Source of the DNA: an uncultured Bradyrhizobium sp.
GTDB taxonomy: Bacteria; Pseudomonadota; Alphaproteobacteria; Rhizobiales; Xanthobacteraceae
Length of the DNA: 48,407 nucleotides
Direction: 5' to 3'
NCBI RefSeq assembly: GCF_936928535.1
Contig: NZ_CAKZHY010000075.1
Coordinates: 1 to 48,407, forward strand
How positions within the stretch are numbered: the first letter of the stretch is position 1; every line of letters begins with the position of its first letter. A program made the position numbers and the translations under genes. This document shows, in pieces, positions 21,170-29,286 of this stretch. The notes beneath the pieces are model-generated. The model was not told where the DNA came from. It saw only the letters and a program-made list of their open reading frames with translations, and made no database searches.

Positions 21170-21364
21170 ATGCAGGTTCAGGGTAAATACGACGCCAAGG
21201 CTTTTCTGATGGAGCAGATGACGCGGGCGCAGGGGCTGCGGCTGAAGCGGCTGAGCGAAGAGGCCTACCAGCCCGCGCAATATGATCGCGATCTGTCCTC
21301 TGCCGAAGCCGCACGCCGCATCCAGGTCCTGGAAGCGGAGATCGAGCTCGCGAACTCTTTCTAA
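21170..21364 (+). CDS. DUF3072-like small protein (64 aa)
   Basis: The pattern MTRAQGLRLKRLSEEAYQ followed by LSSAEAARRIQVLE matches the DUF3072 helical repeat, in which a 'T..Q...L..L..E' helix is followed by 'ls..EAs..I..L'. The start is set at ATG 21170 because GGAGG lies 5-10 bases upstream; an ATG at 21158 is less likely. It is transcribed away from three minus-strand small genes. Function unknown. Confidence 0.72.
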   Translation: MQVQGKYDAKAFLMEQMTRAQGLRLKRLSEEAYQPAQYDRDLSSAEAARRIQVLEAEIELANSF

Positions 21365-21387
21365 GGAGTCGCGCACCGCACGCTTTT

Positions 21388-21412
21388 GGAACGTTGGGTC
21401 AGCACTCCTGTT
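21388..21412 (+). promoter_or_regulatory. Candidate EcfG-type promoter for the DUF6496 gene
   Basis: GGAAC (21388-21392), 16 nt, TGTT (21409-21412), 27 bp upstream of the ATG at 21440. It has one -10 mismatch. Confidence 0.43.
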
Positions 21413-21439
21413 CTCTTCCAGAGCCATGGGAGAGAGCTG

Positions 21440-21706
21440 ATGGCACGCAAGGCAAAGAAGCGCCGCTATTCACGCAGCTCCGGCAGCGATGTCGAGAGCG
21501 AGATGCGCCGCTACAAAAAGGGCACCGCCAAGAGCGGACGCGGCGGTCGGGGCGGACGCGTGAAGAGCCGCAAGCAGGCGATTGCGATCGGCCTGTCAAA
21601 AGCGCGTAAGAAGGGCAAGAAGGTGCCGAAGAAGGCGTCGAAGCGAAAGACGTCCAAAAAGAAGACGAGCAGGAAGAGCTCGAAGCGCAAATCCTCCAAG
21701 CGGTAA
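21440..21706 (+). CDS. DUF6496-like lysine-rich, histone-like protein (88 aa)
   Basis: Extremely basic protein. The N-terminal part (SDVESEMRRYKKGTAKSGRGG ... KSRKQAIAIGLSKARK) matches the short DUF6496 motif. The last 35 residues are almost only Lys, Ser, Arg and Thr (KKKTSRKSSKRKSSKR), like histone H1 tails. DNA or RNA binding is a likely but unproven role. GGGAGAG precedes the ATG at 21440. The stop lies in a small hairpin (21700-21716) shared with the convergent gene. Confidence 0.78.
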   Translation: MARKAKKRRYSRSSGSDVESEMRRYKKGTAKSGRGGRGGRVKSRKQAIAIGLSKARKKGKKVPKKASKRKTSKKKTSRKSSKRKSSKR

Positions 21707-21718
21707 GGTTGACCGCCG

Positions 21719-22081
21719 TCAGATCATGCTGCCGGGCATGAAGCAGCGGATCGAAACGCCAAACACCGTCTTGACCGGCCAGACCATGGTGCGGCCGGCC
21801 CGGTTTGGCTCGGTGATCACGGCTTCGTCGGGGACGTCGACCCACTCTCCATCGAGCCGTACCCGGTAATGACCATTATGCGAGTCCCAATCGGGATCGG
21901 CGACGGCAACGCCGTCGGCATCCGAGCAGCACGGACCAAGATGGCTGCGCAAGCTGTCGAACCAGGGTTTGAGCGGCGAGTCGGTGAAGCGACCGTCGTC
22001 GCGACCCAGGGCGCTTCCGCTCGACAACAGGAAAGGCGCGACGAGCAGCGCAAGCTTCAGCGAGAGCTTCAATCGATCCAT
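21719..22081 (-). CDS. Secreted hypothetical protein (120 aa)
   Basis: Signal peptide MDRLKLSLKLALLVAPFLLSSGSALG, then a small domain with FDSLRSHLGPCCSDADG and VADPDWDSHNGHYRVRLDGE, ending FGVSIRCFMPGSMI. The Cys-Cys-Ser-Asp-x-Asp stretch is the distinctive feature; such short periplasmic proteins are widespread in Bradyrhizobium but unstudied. The ATG at 22081 has only a weak ribosome site, and the frame extends to 22246 without protein-like sequence. Confidence 0.7.
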   Translation of the reverse strand: MDRLKLSLKLALLVAPFLLSSGSALGRDDGRFTDSPLKPWFDSLRSHLGPCCSDADGVAVADPDWDSHNGHYRVRLDGEWVDVPDEAVITEPNRAGRTMVWPVKTVFGVSIRCFMPGSMI

Positions 22082-22304
22082 GTCGGCACCGATCAAATGC
22101 GAACCACCGGCCGGTTCCACAAAGCGGCCGGACGTCCGAAGTTCCACTCCTGCAATTTGCCTCCACGGCTTCATTGCCGCCGAAGCACAACAGTATTCCG
22201 AAGTCTGACGAGCGAACGCGGCTTTTTCGGACGAACCCGTCATCATTGCTGCCGTTAACGCGAATGTTATCGGTGGCCTGTGGGTATCTCGCAGGCGCGC
22301 ACGA

Positions 22305-22332
22305 AAAAGGCGGCCCTTGGGGGCCGCCTTTT
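22305..22332 (-). terminator. Intrinsic terminator of the DegP-type protease gene
   Basis: AAAAGGCGGCCC / GGGCCGCCTTTT, perfect 12-bp stem with a TTGG loop and flanking A/T runs. It lies 24 bp beyond the protease stop codon and can act in both directions. Confidence 0.85.
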
Positions 22333-22356
22333 GAATTTGCCATCAGGCACGCAAGG

Positions 22357-23892
22357 TCAGGCGAGCGGCACCGCGACGAACCGGGTCGCCTCGGCATTCT
22401 TCACCTGCAACAGCACGCTGTTCTTGCCGGACGATTTGGCTTGCGCCAGCTCGGAGCGGACCTCGCCGACATTGGCGACGGGTTTGCCGCCGACATTGAG
22501 GATCACGTCGCCGGTCTGGATGCCACGCTGCGCTGCCGGTCCCTGCGGATCGACTTCGGTGACCACGACGCCTTTCTGTCCGGCGCCCTGGACTTCGCCG
22601 GCGGGCGCCAGGCTGAGGCCGAGACGCGGCGTACCGGGCGTCTGTTGCATCTTGCCGTCGTCGGCCTTGGCCTGCCGCTCGTTCGGCAGTTCGCCAAGCG
22701 CCAGCGTTACCGTCTTGCTGTCGCCCTTGTGGACGACGTCGAGCTTCACCGAGGTCCCCGGCGCGAGCCCGGCAATCGTGCGGGCGAGATCGCGGGAGTC
22801 CTTGATCGCGGTGCCGTTGACGGCGGTGATCACGTCGCCCGCCTCGATGCCGGCCTTCGCCGCCGGGCTGCCGTCCTGCGGATTGTCGACGATCGCGCCG
22901 CGTGCCGCCTTCAGGCCGAGGCTGTCGGCGATCTCCGCGGTCACCGGCTGCACCTGGACGCCGAGCCAGCCGCGCGTGACGGCGCCCTTGTCCTTGAGCT
23001 GCGCGACGACGAGCTTTGCCGTCGAGGCGGGAATGTCGAAGCCGATGCCGACCGATCCGCCCGAGGGCGAATAGATCGCAGTGTTCACGCCAATGACGTT
23101 GCCGTTCATGTCGAAGGCCGGACCGCCGGAATTGCCCTTGTTGATCGGCGCATCGATCTGGATGAAGTCGTCATAGGGGCCATTGCCGATGTCGCGGCCG
23201 CTGGCCGAGACAATGCCTGCTGTCACGGTGCCGCCGAGGCCGAACGGGTTGCCGACCGCGACCACCCAGTCGCCGATCCGCGGCTTCTGATCAGAGAATT
23301 TGACGAACGGAAAGTCCTTCTTGCCGTCGACCTTGATCAGCGCGAGATCGGTTTTCGGATCGGTGCCGACCACCTTGGCGGTGTAGATCGTGCCGTCGTC
23401 CATCGTCACCTGCACGGACTCAGCGTGATCGACGACGTGGTTGTTGGTCACGGCATAGCCATCGGCCGAGATGAAGAAGCCGGAGCCCTCGCCCGTGATC
23501 ATCTGGTGATGCTGGCGCGGCATGCCGTTCATGCCGCCTGGACCGCGGAAGCCGAACTGCCGCGAGAACTGGTCGAACGGGGAATCCTCGTCCTGGTCCA
23601 TCCGGTTCTGTTGCAGCATCGCGCTCTTGTCGTTGTCCTGGTCGATCTTCACACGCACCGAAATGACGGCCGGCTTGACCTTGCTGACGAGGTCACCGAA
23701 GCCCGGCGGGGTCGTGGCGCTTTCAGCAGCCTGGGCAGGGGAGATCAGGGAGGACACGCCAAAATGCGTGGAAGCGGGAGAAGCAGCCAGCATGGCCACG
23801 CCGAGCGCGGCCACGGTGCCGAGGAGTGCCAGCCGGCGCGGCTTCAGAATTCTCGAGGCCTTGGTGGTGTCGGAATTGACGGGATCTTTCAT
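22357..23892 (-). CDS. degP: Do/DegP-family periplasmic serine protease
   Basis: The 511-residue envelope quality-control protease/chaperone has an N-terminal export signal (KPRRLALLGTVAALGVAMLAASPA). The trypsin-like domain has the complete triad: His152 in TNNHVVDH, Asp182 in TDLALIK, Ser255 in GNSGGPAF. Two C-terminal PDZ domains follow: RGWLGVQVQPVT with SPAAKAGIEAGDVI, and GVVVTEVDPQGPAAQRGI. A Met/Gln-rich loop precedes the protease core, as in DegP. The ATG at 23892 is chosen because the signal peptide starts there; the frame runs to 23946. It stands alone, ended by a strong terminator. Confidence 0.93.
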   Translation of the reverse strand: MKDPVNSDTTKASRILKPRRLALLGTVAALGVAMLAASPASTHFGVSSLISPAQAAESATTPPGFGDLVSKVKPAVISVRVKIDQDNDKSAMLQQNRMDQDEDSPFDQFSRQFGFRGPGGMNGMPRQHHQMITGEGSGFFISADGYAVTNNHVVDHAESVQVTMDDGTIYTAKVVGTDPKTDLALIKVDGKKDFPFVKFSDQKPRIGDWVVAVGNPFGLGGTVTAGIVSASGRDIGNGPYDDFIQIDAPINKGNSGGPAFDMNGNVIGVNTAIYSPSGGSVGIGFDIPASTAKLVVAQLKDKGAVTRGWLGVQVQPVTAEIADSLGLKAARGAIVDNPQDGSPAAKAGIEAGDVITAVNGTAIKDSRDLARTIAGLAPGTSVKLDVVHKGDSKTVTLALGELPNERQAKADDGKMQQTPGTPRLGLSLAPAGEVQGAGQKGVVVTEVDPQGPAAQRGIQTGDVILNVGGKPVANVGEVRSELAQAKSSGKNSVLLQVKNAEATRFVAVPLA

Positions 23893-24026
23893 GTCGAAAT
23901 GTCCATGTTGGGTAAGTCGCCTTGCCCACAATATGGAGAGCGTCACCTTACGACGTCCCGTCCACGCGATTAAATCTTGGCAAAGAAAGTGCGGCGGGCA
24001 GCCGCAGGGAAAATCCCAACGCGCAT

Positions 24027-24040
24027 TTGATGCAGCTCAA
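24027..24040. promoter_or_regulatory. FNR/FixK-type box upstream of universal stress gene
   Basis: TTGATGCAGCTCAA, a TTGA-N6-TCAA dyad matching FNR/FixK binding sites, centred about 70 bp before the ATG at 24103. In Bradyrhizobium, FixK2 sites of this form control low-oxygen genes, including universal stress proteins. Confidence 0.5.
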
Positions 24041-24102
24041 CGCGAGCCCTGCGGGCAGTGAAACACTGCAGTCATCGGATGACGTCCGCCGGAGGCATTG
24101 CC

Positions 24103-24936
24103 ATGTACAAAGACATTCTCGTCCATATCCCGACCGAAAGACCGATGCGCGCCGTCATCGACGGCTCGATCTCGCTCGCAGCCAGCCTCAATGCCCATGT
24201 CGATGCAGTCGCGGTCGGCTATGTCGCAAGCACTGCGGCCTACGTGATGGAAGGCGGTGCTGCCGTGGCGGCCGTGTTCGAGATGGAACGCGAGCGCGCG
24301 GTGGAACGGGCCGAAGCCGCACTGGCCGTCTTCAGGAGCGAGGCGGGGAACGCGGATATCTCCTGCACCTGCCACCCGCTCGGCGCGATTCCGGTGGATG
24401 CAGCCGGTTCGCTCGGCGAGATGGCGCGGCTGCATGACCTCAGCGTCGTGCTTCAACCGGATCCCGAGCAGGTCACGTTCGACAACGATATCCCTCGCGA
24501 GATCCTGTTCCAGGCTGGCGGCCCCGTCCTGTTCCTGCCCTACACCTTCCGCGGGAACTTCAAGGCGAAGCGAATCGGCATCTGTTGGGACGGCAGCCGC
24601 GTCGCGGCCCGCGCGCTCCGCGATGCAGCAACATTCCTCGCCCGCGCCGATGATATCGCGATCATCGCGATCAACGAGGACGACGCCGCTCCCGGCGTCT
24701 CGGCAAACAATCTGGCCAAGCATCTCGGACGACGCGGCCTCTCGCCTCGCATGATCGGCCTGTCGGCCACGCGCGCCGATATCCAGCCGACCATCCTGTC
24801 ACTGGCAGCCGATGAAAACCTCGATGTGCTGGTGATGGGTGGCTACGGCCATTCCCGATTGCAGGAGCGCTTTCTCGGCGGCGTCACCCGCGCCATGCTG
24901 GATGCCATGACGATCCCGACGCTGATGTCGCACTAG
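24103..24936 (+). CDS. Universal stress protein, tandem UspA type
   Basis: The 277-residue soluble protein fits two UspA-like domains. The N-terminal half begins MYKDILVHIPTERP. The second half has the nucleotide-binding pattern VLVMGGYGHSRLQERFLGGVT (G-x2-G-x9-G), typical of ATP-binding members. GGAGG lies eight bases before the ATG at 24103. The FNR/FixK-type dyad upstream suggests low-oxygen induction. The gene converges on a small minus-strand gene through a perfect hairpin. Molecular role not established for this subfamily. Confidence 0.88.
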   Translation: MYKDILVHIPTERPMRAVIDGSISLAASLNAHVDAVAVGYVASTAAYVMEGGAAVAAVFEMERERAVERAEAALAVFRSEAGNADISCTCHPLGAIPVDAAGSLGEMARLHDLSVVLQPDPEQVTFDNDIPREILFQAGGPVLFLPYTFRGNFKAKRIGICWDGSRVAARALRDAATFLARADDIAIIAINEDDAAPGVSANNLAKHLGRRGLSPRMIGLSATRADIQPTILSLAADENLDVLVMGGYGHSRLQERFLGGVTRAMLDAMTIPTLMSH

Positions 24937-24947
24937 CGAAGACGGAA

Positions 24948-24969
24948 GCGGCCGCCATTACGCGGCCGC
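24948..24969. terminator. Bidirectional hairpin between convergent genes
   Basis: GCGGCCGC / GCGGCCGC around a CATTAC loop, perfect 8-bp arms. The loop contains the TAA stop of the minus-strand small gene. The plus-strand stop lies 11 bp upstream. Confidence 0.5.
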
Positions 24970-25170
24970 GGAAGTCTCCCACGCCGCGGCGGCGATTTGG
25001 TCTTCTTCGCGCTGGGCATTGCACGCCTCGAAATGCGCCTTCAGCGCGATCTCGGCGAGATATTCGAAATGTTCGGCCTGACCGAGCAGCTGCCAGTTCT
25101 GCAGCGGCCGATAGGCAGCCTGTTGGCGACAGAGGGACGCCAACGCGCGGTAGCGACGTACGTTCTCCAT
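24958..25170 (-). CDS. Small helical hypothetical protein (70 aa), ENVRRYR family
   Basis: Begins MENVRRYRALASLCRQQAAYRPL, followed by NWQLLGQAEHFEYLAEIAL and an Ala-rich end. It is clearly paralogous to the 65-aa protein at 38.6 kb (ENVRRYRGIASLYRQTAAFRP...W.LLEQA). GGGAGG lies five bases before the ATG at 25170. It is soluble and helical. Function unknown. Confidence 0.72.
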   Translation of the reverse strand: MENVRRYRALASLCRQQAAYRPLQNWQLLGQAEHFEYLAEIALKAHFEACNAQREEDQIAAAAWETSAAA

Positions 25171-25344
25171 AAGACCTCCCTCGCATTCACACCGGGCTTA
25201 TTGCCCTGATTTGCGTCAGGCCGATGGCGGTTGTGCAAAACATTTTCTGCGCGTACGGCCCGTTAACCTTGGTTAACTCCAGAAAAATGTGCAGACGCCC
25301 ATTGGTTCCAATCGGCGAACCCGCTCTTGAAGTTTACCATATTT
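25171..25344. other. Intergenic region with perfect TTAAC palindrome
   Basis: AT-richer region between two minus-strand genes. It contains GTTAACC-TT-GGTTAAC (25262-25277), a perfect dyad. TTAACC is the half-site of the alphaproteobacterial cell-cycle regulator CtrA, but the spacing here (TTAA-N6-TTAA) is not the usual N7. No gene is seen. Confidence 0.4.
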
Positions 25345-27222
25345 TTAGGCGTAGCGGCGGCGTTCGACGTTGATGCCGATCAAACCGAAATGATGTTCGA
25401 TCGGCTCCGGCCGCCCGATCAGATAGCCCTGCATTTCCTCGCAGGCCTCGCGTTCCAGGAAGGCGCGCTGCGCGTCCGTCTCCACCCCTTCGGCGACAAC
25501 AGGGATGTGCAGGGCGTGTGCGAGACTCAACACCGCCCGGACGATTTCGGCCGATTGCGGCGTCGCCTCGAGGTTGGAAATGAAACTGCGATCGATCTTG
25601 ATCTTGTCGAACGGGAACGACTGCAGATAGGACAGCGATGAGTACCCTGTGCCGAAATCGTCCATCGCAATCCGGATGCCGAGCGCCTTCAGCCGCCGCA
25701 GCAGGTTGAGCGCGCGGGTAAAATCGCCGATCAGCACGCCCTCGGTGATCTCAACCTCGAGCCGCGTCGGCGACAATCCGGTCTCCAGCAGGATCTGGTG
25801 GATGGACCGTTCGAGATCGCCGGCCTGAAACTGGACCGGCGACAAATTGACCGCGACCTGCAAGGGCCGCGGCCAGGAGGCCGCTTCCCGGCACGCTTCC
25901 CGCAGCACCCATTCACCGATCGTGATGATCAGCCCGTTTTCCTCGGCGAGCGGAATGAACTGGTCCGGCGGCACGAAACCGCGCGTCGGATGGTTCCAGC
26001 GTACCAGCGCCTCGAAGCCGATGATCTCGCCATCCATCCGGGCCTGCGGTTGGAAGTAGACCAGGAGCTGGTTCTGCTCCACTGCCTGCCGCAAATCGTG
26101 CTGCAACAGCCGGCGGTCGCGCAGTTCGCGGTCCATCTCGGTTTCAAAGAAACAGACCCTTCCCCGCCCCTCGCGCTTGGCGCGATAGAGTGCGGAATCA
26201 GCGTTGGCAAGCAGCGTCGCTGCATCCACACCGTCATCAGGATAGACCGCGATGCCGATGCTCAGGCCGACATGGGATAGGAAATCGTCGACCTCGAGCT
26301 CATTGCCGATCGCCTCGACCATGCGCTCGGCGAGCGAGAGCACGTCTTCGCGCCTGATATCGTCGGGCATCAGGATCATGAACTCGTCACCGCCAATGCG
26401 GGCGACAAAGGCGCCGTCAGCCTCCGCGACAAGACGCTCGCCGGCGGCGCGCATCATCATATCGCCGACGGGATGGCCAAACACGTCGTTGACATCCTTG
26501 AAGCGATCGAGGTCGAGGCTGAGGACCGCAAAGCTGGTCGACGCCTCCTGCGCTCGCTCCAGCCGTTCGGCCAGCGCGGTATTGAAGGCGCTGCGGTTCG
26601 GCAAATCCGTGAGCGCATCGTGATGGGCCAGATGGCTGATCCGCGCCTCGTTGGTGATCCGTTCGGTGACATCCTCGATGACCCCGATCAGATATTGCGG
26701 CGCGCCGTTCCCATCGCGGACCAGTAGCTTGCGCGAATTGACCACGCGGTCGGGACCGTTGACGCCGACTTCGAGCCGGTGCCCTTCCAGGAACATCGGC
26801 GTGCCGCTATCGACGACACGGCGATCCTGTTCGGTGACGATGCGGGCGATATCGTCGGGAAAGATCTGCTCCGGGGTCTTGCCCAGCATCTCCTGGCGGG
26901 GCATGCCGTAATACTCTTCTCCGGCGCGGTTGAGCAGGATGTAGCGCGAGTCTCGCGCATCCTTGGCGAACACCGCAATGGGGATGTTCTCGATGATGCC
27001 GTCGAGAAATTCGCGTGCCCGCAACAGGTCCTGCTCGGCGCGCCTGTGCGTTTGCTCAAGCTCCTCGATCATCAGCTTGATCGCACGATCGGTCCGTCTG
27101 CGATCTCGATCGCTCTCCTCATAGGCCGCGCTGACGAGCTCGCTGAGCTTCGTGATGTCGACCTGCCCGGATTCGTCCGTCGCTTGTCTGATCTGCCTTG
27201 CCAGCAGGCGATGCACGGTCAC
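25345..27222 (-). CDS. PAS-GGDEF-EAL cyclic-di-GMP protein
   Basis: The 625-residue soluble protein has an N-terminal coiled coil (about residues 30-70), then a PAS domain (about 72-188, ending VIEDVTERI). The diguanylate cyclase domain has an intact GGDEF (277-281). The phosphodiesterase domain has an intact EAL (404-406) and the DDFGTGYSSL loop. Both active sites look functional. The inhibitory RxxD site before GGDEF is absent, so product feedback on synthesis is unlikely. Translation starts at a GTG (27222) overlapping the FIST gene stop as GTGA. The FIST neighbour probably supplies sensory input (inference). Confidence 0.93.
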   Translation of the reverse strand: MTVHRLLARQIRQATDESGQVDITKLSELVSAAYEESDRDRRRTDRAIKLMIEELEQTHRRAEQDLLRAREFLDGIIENIPIAVFAKDARDSRYILLNRAGEEYYGMPRQEMLGKTPEQIFPDDIARIVTEQDRRVVDSGTPMFLEGHRLEVGVNGPDRVVNSRKLLVRDGNGAPQYLIGVIEDVTERITNEARISHLAHHDALTDLPNRSAFNTALAERLERAQEASTSFAVLSLDLDRFKDVNDVFGHPVGDMMMRAAGERLVAEADGAFVARIGGDEFMILMPDDIRREDVLSLAERMVEAIGNELEVDDFLSHVGLSIGIAVYPDDGVDAATLLANADSALYRAKREGRGRVCFFETEMDRELRDRRLLQHDLRQAVEQNQLLVYFQPQARMDGEIIGFEALVRWNHPTRGFVPPDQFIPLAEENGLIITIGEWVLREACREAASWPRPLQVAVNLSPVQFQAGDLERSIHQILLETGLSPTRLEVEITEGVLIGDFTRALNLLRRLKALGIRIAMDDFGTGYSSLSYLQSFPFDKIKIDRSFISNLEATPQSAEIVRAVLSLAHALHIPVVAEGVETDAQRAFLEREACEEMQGYLIGRPEPIEHHFGLIGINVERRRYA

Positions 27223-28370
27223 GCGGCCGCCTCCGCGATGACAGTGACAGTCATGGTCTGGTTGTGCAGCTCGCAGCGGCCGGCCGCCGCGGGCGGCGCG
27301 ATCTCGCCATAGGAGTAGAAGCCGATGCGGGTGACGTCGTCGCCGAGCTCGGCGGCGACCGCATCGAGCTCGTCCTGGGTGCGCTGTCCCATCACCTTGC
27401 GACGGCCGGTGCAGCTCACGAGGATCGCAAGCTTGTCGCCCACGACCTCGTCGGCAAGGGCGCTACGCGCCTGTCGCCCTGCCTCCCCCGCACCTGCGGC
27501 GAGGCTATCGAAATTGGCGCGCATCAATTGCGCAGTGCATCCCTCCGGAATATCGGCCGCAAATGTCAGCGTCCCGGCATCGCGATCCACCGCGAACACG
27601 GAGCGCACGATCTGCCGCTCCGGTGCGGCCTCGTCGTGAATACGCAAGGGAAACGCAAGGCCCGAGCCCGGCATCGCCGCGGCCTCCTCCTCGCCGAGAT
27701 AACGGGTGTAAAGGTCGAGCGGCGGCTCGCCGTCGAGCTCGACCACGACGGGGCCGTCCGATTTCGTCACCTTGCGACGCGGGCCGAACACGTCCCAGCC
27801 GCCGGCGCAGCCATGTGCGAAGCGGAAGGACGCACCATAGAAGCCGATCGCGGCAATCTGGTTCGGCTGCGGCTCGCTGTTGGCGCCGACCAGGGTCTGC
27901 TCGAGCCTGGTCCCGTCGCCGGCAAGGCCACCGGTCACCGACATCTCGGGTCCAAGTATCTCGGTGATACCAGCAATCAGTTCACTGCCGTTCACGTTCA
28001 ATCCCTCGGAGAGAACGAAGACGCCGGCGAGATCCGGCGCCGCCAGCTCGCGGGCGAAACGCATGCCGCACGCGCGCGATGCCTCGCGGGATTCGATCGT
28101 CTCGTTCACCACCCGTAACTGTGTCCGGTCGAAATGCAGGGCGACGGCCACGATGACGTCGTCGGCGACGTCGTCGCCATGAATCTGGCCACCCGTGCTG
28201 CAACCGACGATGTGGCTGTCGGGATAAAAGGCGCGCAGCTCGCGATAGCGCTCGCCGCCCGCCAGTCCCTCACGGCTGCCGAAATAAAGCACGAGCTGAG
28301 GCGGCTCGCGCAGGGCACTCGCTCCGCGCCAGCCGTGGGCAGCATTCCAGTGGCGATATTGAATCTGCAT
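27219..28370 (-). CDS. FIST-domain sensory protein
   Basis: The 383-residue soluble protein has FIST_N (about residues 25-215; VLYFGSREGLAGG, GCSTGGQIHGDDV, VTGGLAGDG) and FIST_C (about 220-365; PPLDLYTRYLGEE, IPEGCTAQLMRANFDSL, VSCTGRRKVMGQRTQDE, IGFYSYGEI). FIST domains are thought to bind small ligands such as amino acids and are usually near signal-transduction genes, as here. GAGAGCGCGGG precedes the ATG at 28370. It overlaps the GGDEF-EAL gene by 4 bp, so the two are coexpressed. They lie downstream of the cbb operon in the same direction, separated by 178 bp without an obvious gene. Confidence 0.9.
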   Translation of the reverse strand: MQIQYRHWNAAHGWRGASALREPPQLVLYFGSREGLAGGERYRELRAFYPDSHIVGCSTGGQIHGDDVADDVIVAVALHFDRTQLRVVNETIESREASRACGMRFARELAAPDLAGVFVLSEGLNVNGSELIAGITEILGPEMSVTGGLAGDGTRLEQTLVGANSEPQPNQIAAIGFYGASFRFAHGCAGGWDVFGPRRKVTKSDGPVVVELDGEPPLDLYTRYLGEEEAAAMPGSGLAFPLRIHDEAAPERQIVRSVFAVDRDAGTLTFAADIPEGCTAQLMRANFDSLAAGAGEAGRQARSALADEVVGDKLAILVSCTGRRKVMGQRTQDELDAVAAELGDDVTRIGFYSYGEIAPPAAAGRCELHNQTMTVTVIAEAAA

Positions 28371-28548
28371 CCCGCGCTCTCTGCGGTCCTTGAACCACAG
28401 ATTGTGACGTCGCGCATTGCGTCGGCGTTAATCCAGCGCCTGCTTTGCCGCCGTTGGTTACCCCGGCATGAAGGCCGCGGCCCATTCGCAACCAATTCCC
28501 CGTAGGAGCCCGGAGAAGCGCCGCATGTGCGCGCGGTGCCTCCGTAGT

Positions 28549-29286
28549 CTACCGGACGAGCACGCGTTCTCCGGCGCGCACCGGCTGCGCGGAACTATCA
28601 TGCCGTTTCGGAACCAGGCCGGCCTCGGCGGCGGTTCTGATGGCCGCGATGTTGGCGGCATAGTCGGCACTGTTGTTGCCGCGGAACACCGCGGAACCGG
28701 CCACAAGCGTATCGGCACCGGCGGCTGCGATCGCAGTGGCATTGTCGCGCGTGACACCGCCGTCAACCTCGAGCCGGATCGGCCGCTCGCCGATCATGTT
28801 GCGGATGCGTGCGATCTTCTCGAGCTGGGAACCGAGGAACGATTGTCCGCCGAAGCCCGGATTGACCGTCATCACCAGCACGAGGTCGAGACGATCAAGC
28901 ACATATTCGATCGCGCTCTCGGGCGTTGATGGACACAGGCTGACGCCGGCCTTCTTGCCGAGCGCGCGAATCGCCTGGAGCGAACGGTCGAGATGCGGGC
29001 CGGCCTCTGCATGAACAGCAATGACGTCGGCGCCCGACTTTGCGAACGCCTCGAGATAGGGATCGACAGGCGCGATCATCAGATGCACGTCGAAGATCTT
29101 CTTCGTCATCGGCCGGATCGCCTTGATGATCTCGGCACCGAAGCTGATGTTCGGGACGAAGTGCCCGTCCATGACGTCGCAATGGATCCAGTCGGCGCCA
29201 GCGGCGTCGATGGCCGCGATCTCCTCGCCAAGACGCGCGAAATCCGCCGCCAGGATCGACGGGGCTATGATGATCTCCCGGGTCAT
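28549..29286 (-). CDS. cbbE: Ribulose-phosphate 3-epimerase (Calvin cycle)
   Basis: The 245-residue TIM-barrel enzyme interconverts ribulose 5-phosphate and xylulose 5-phosphate. Signatures seen are [32 protein letters not shown] (metal-binding His and catalytic Asp), [23 protein letters not shown], and the C-terminal [11 protein letters not shown]. The start overlaps the cbbX stop as ATGA, making it the last gene of the cbb operon. It may be the cell's only copy or a CBB-specific duplicate; the window cannot tell. Confidence 0.95.
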   Translation of the reverse strand: MTREIIIAPSILAADFARLGEEIAAIDAAGADWIHCDVMDGHFVPNISFGAEIIKAIRPMTKKIFDVHLMIAPVDPYLEAFAKSGADVIAVHAEAGPHLDRSLQAIRALGKKAGVSLCPSTPESAIEYVLDRLDLVLVMTVNPGFGGQSFLGSQLEKIARIRNMIGERPIRLEVDGGVTRDNATAIAAAGADTLVAGSAVFRGNNSADYAANIAAIRTAAEAGLVPKRHDSSAQPVRAGERVLVR

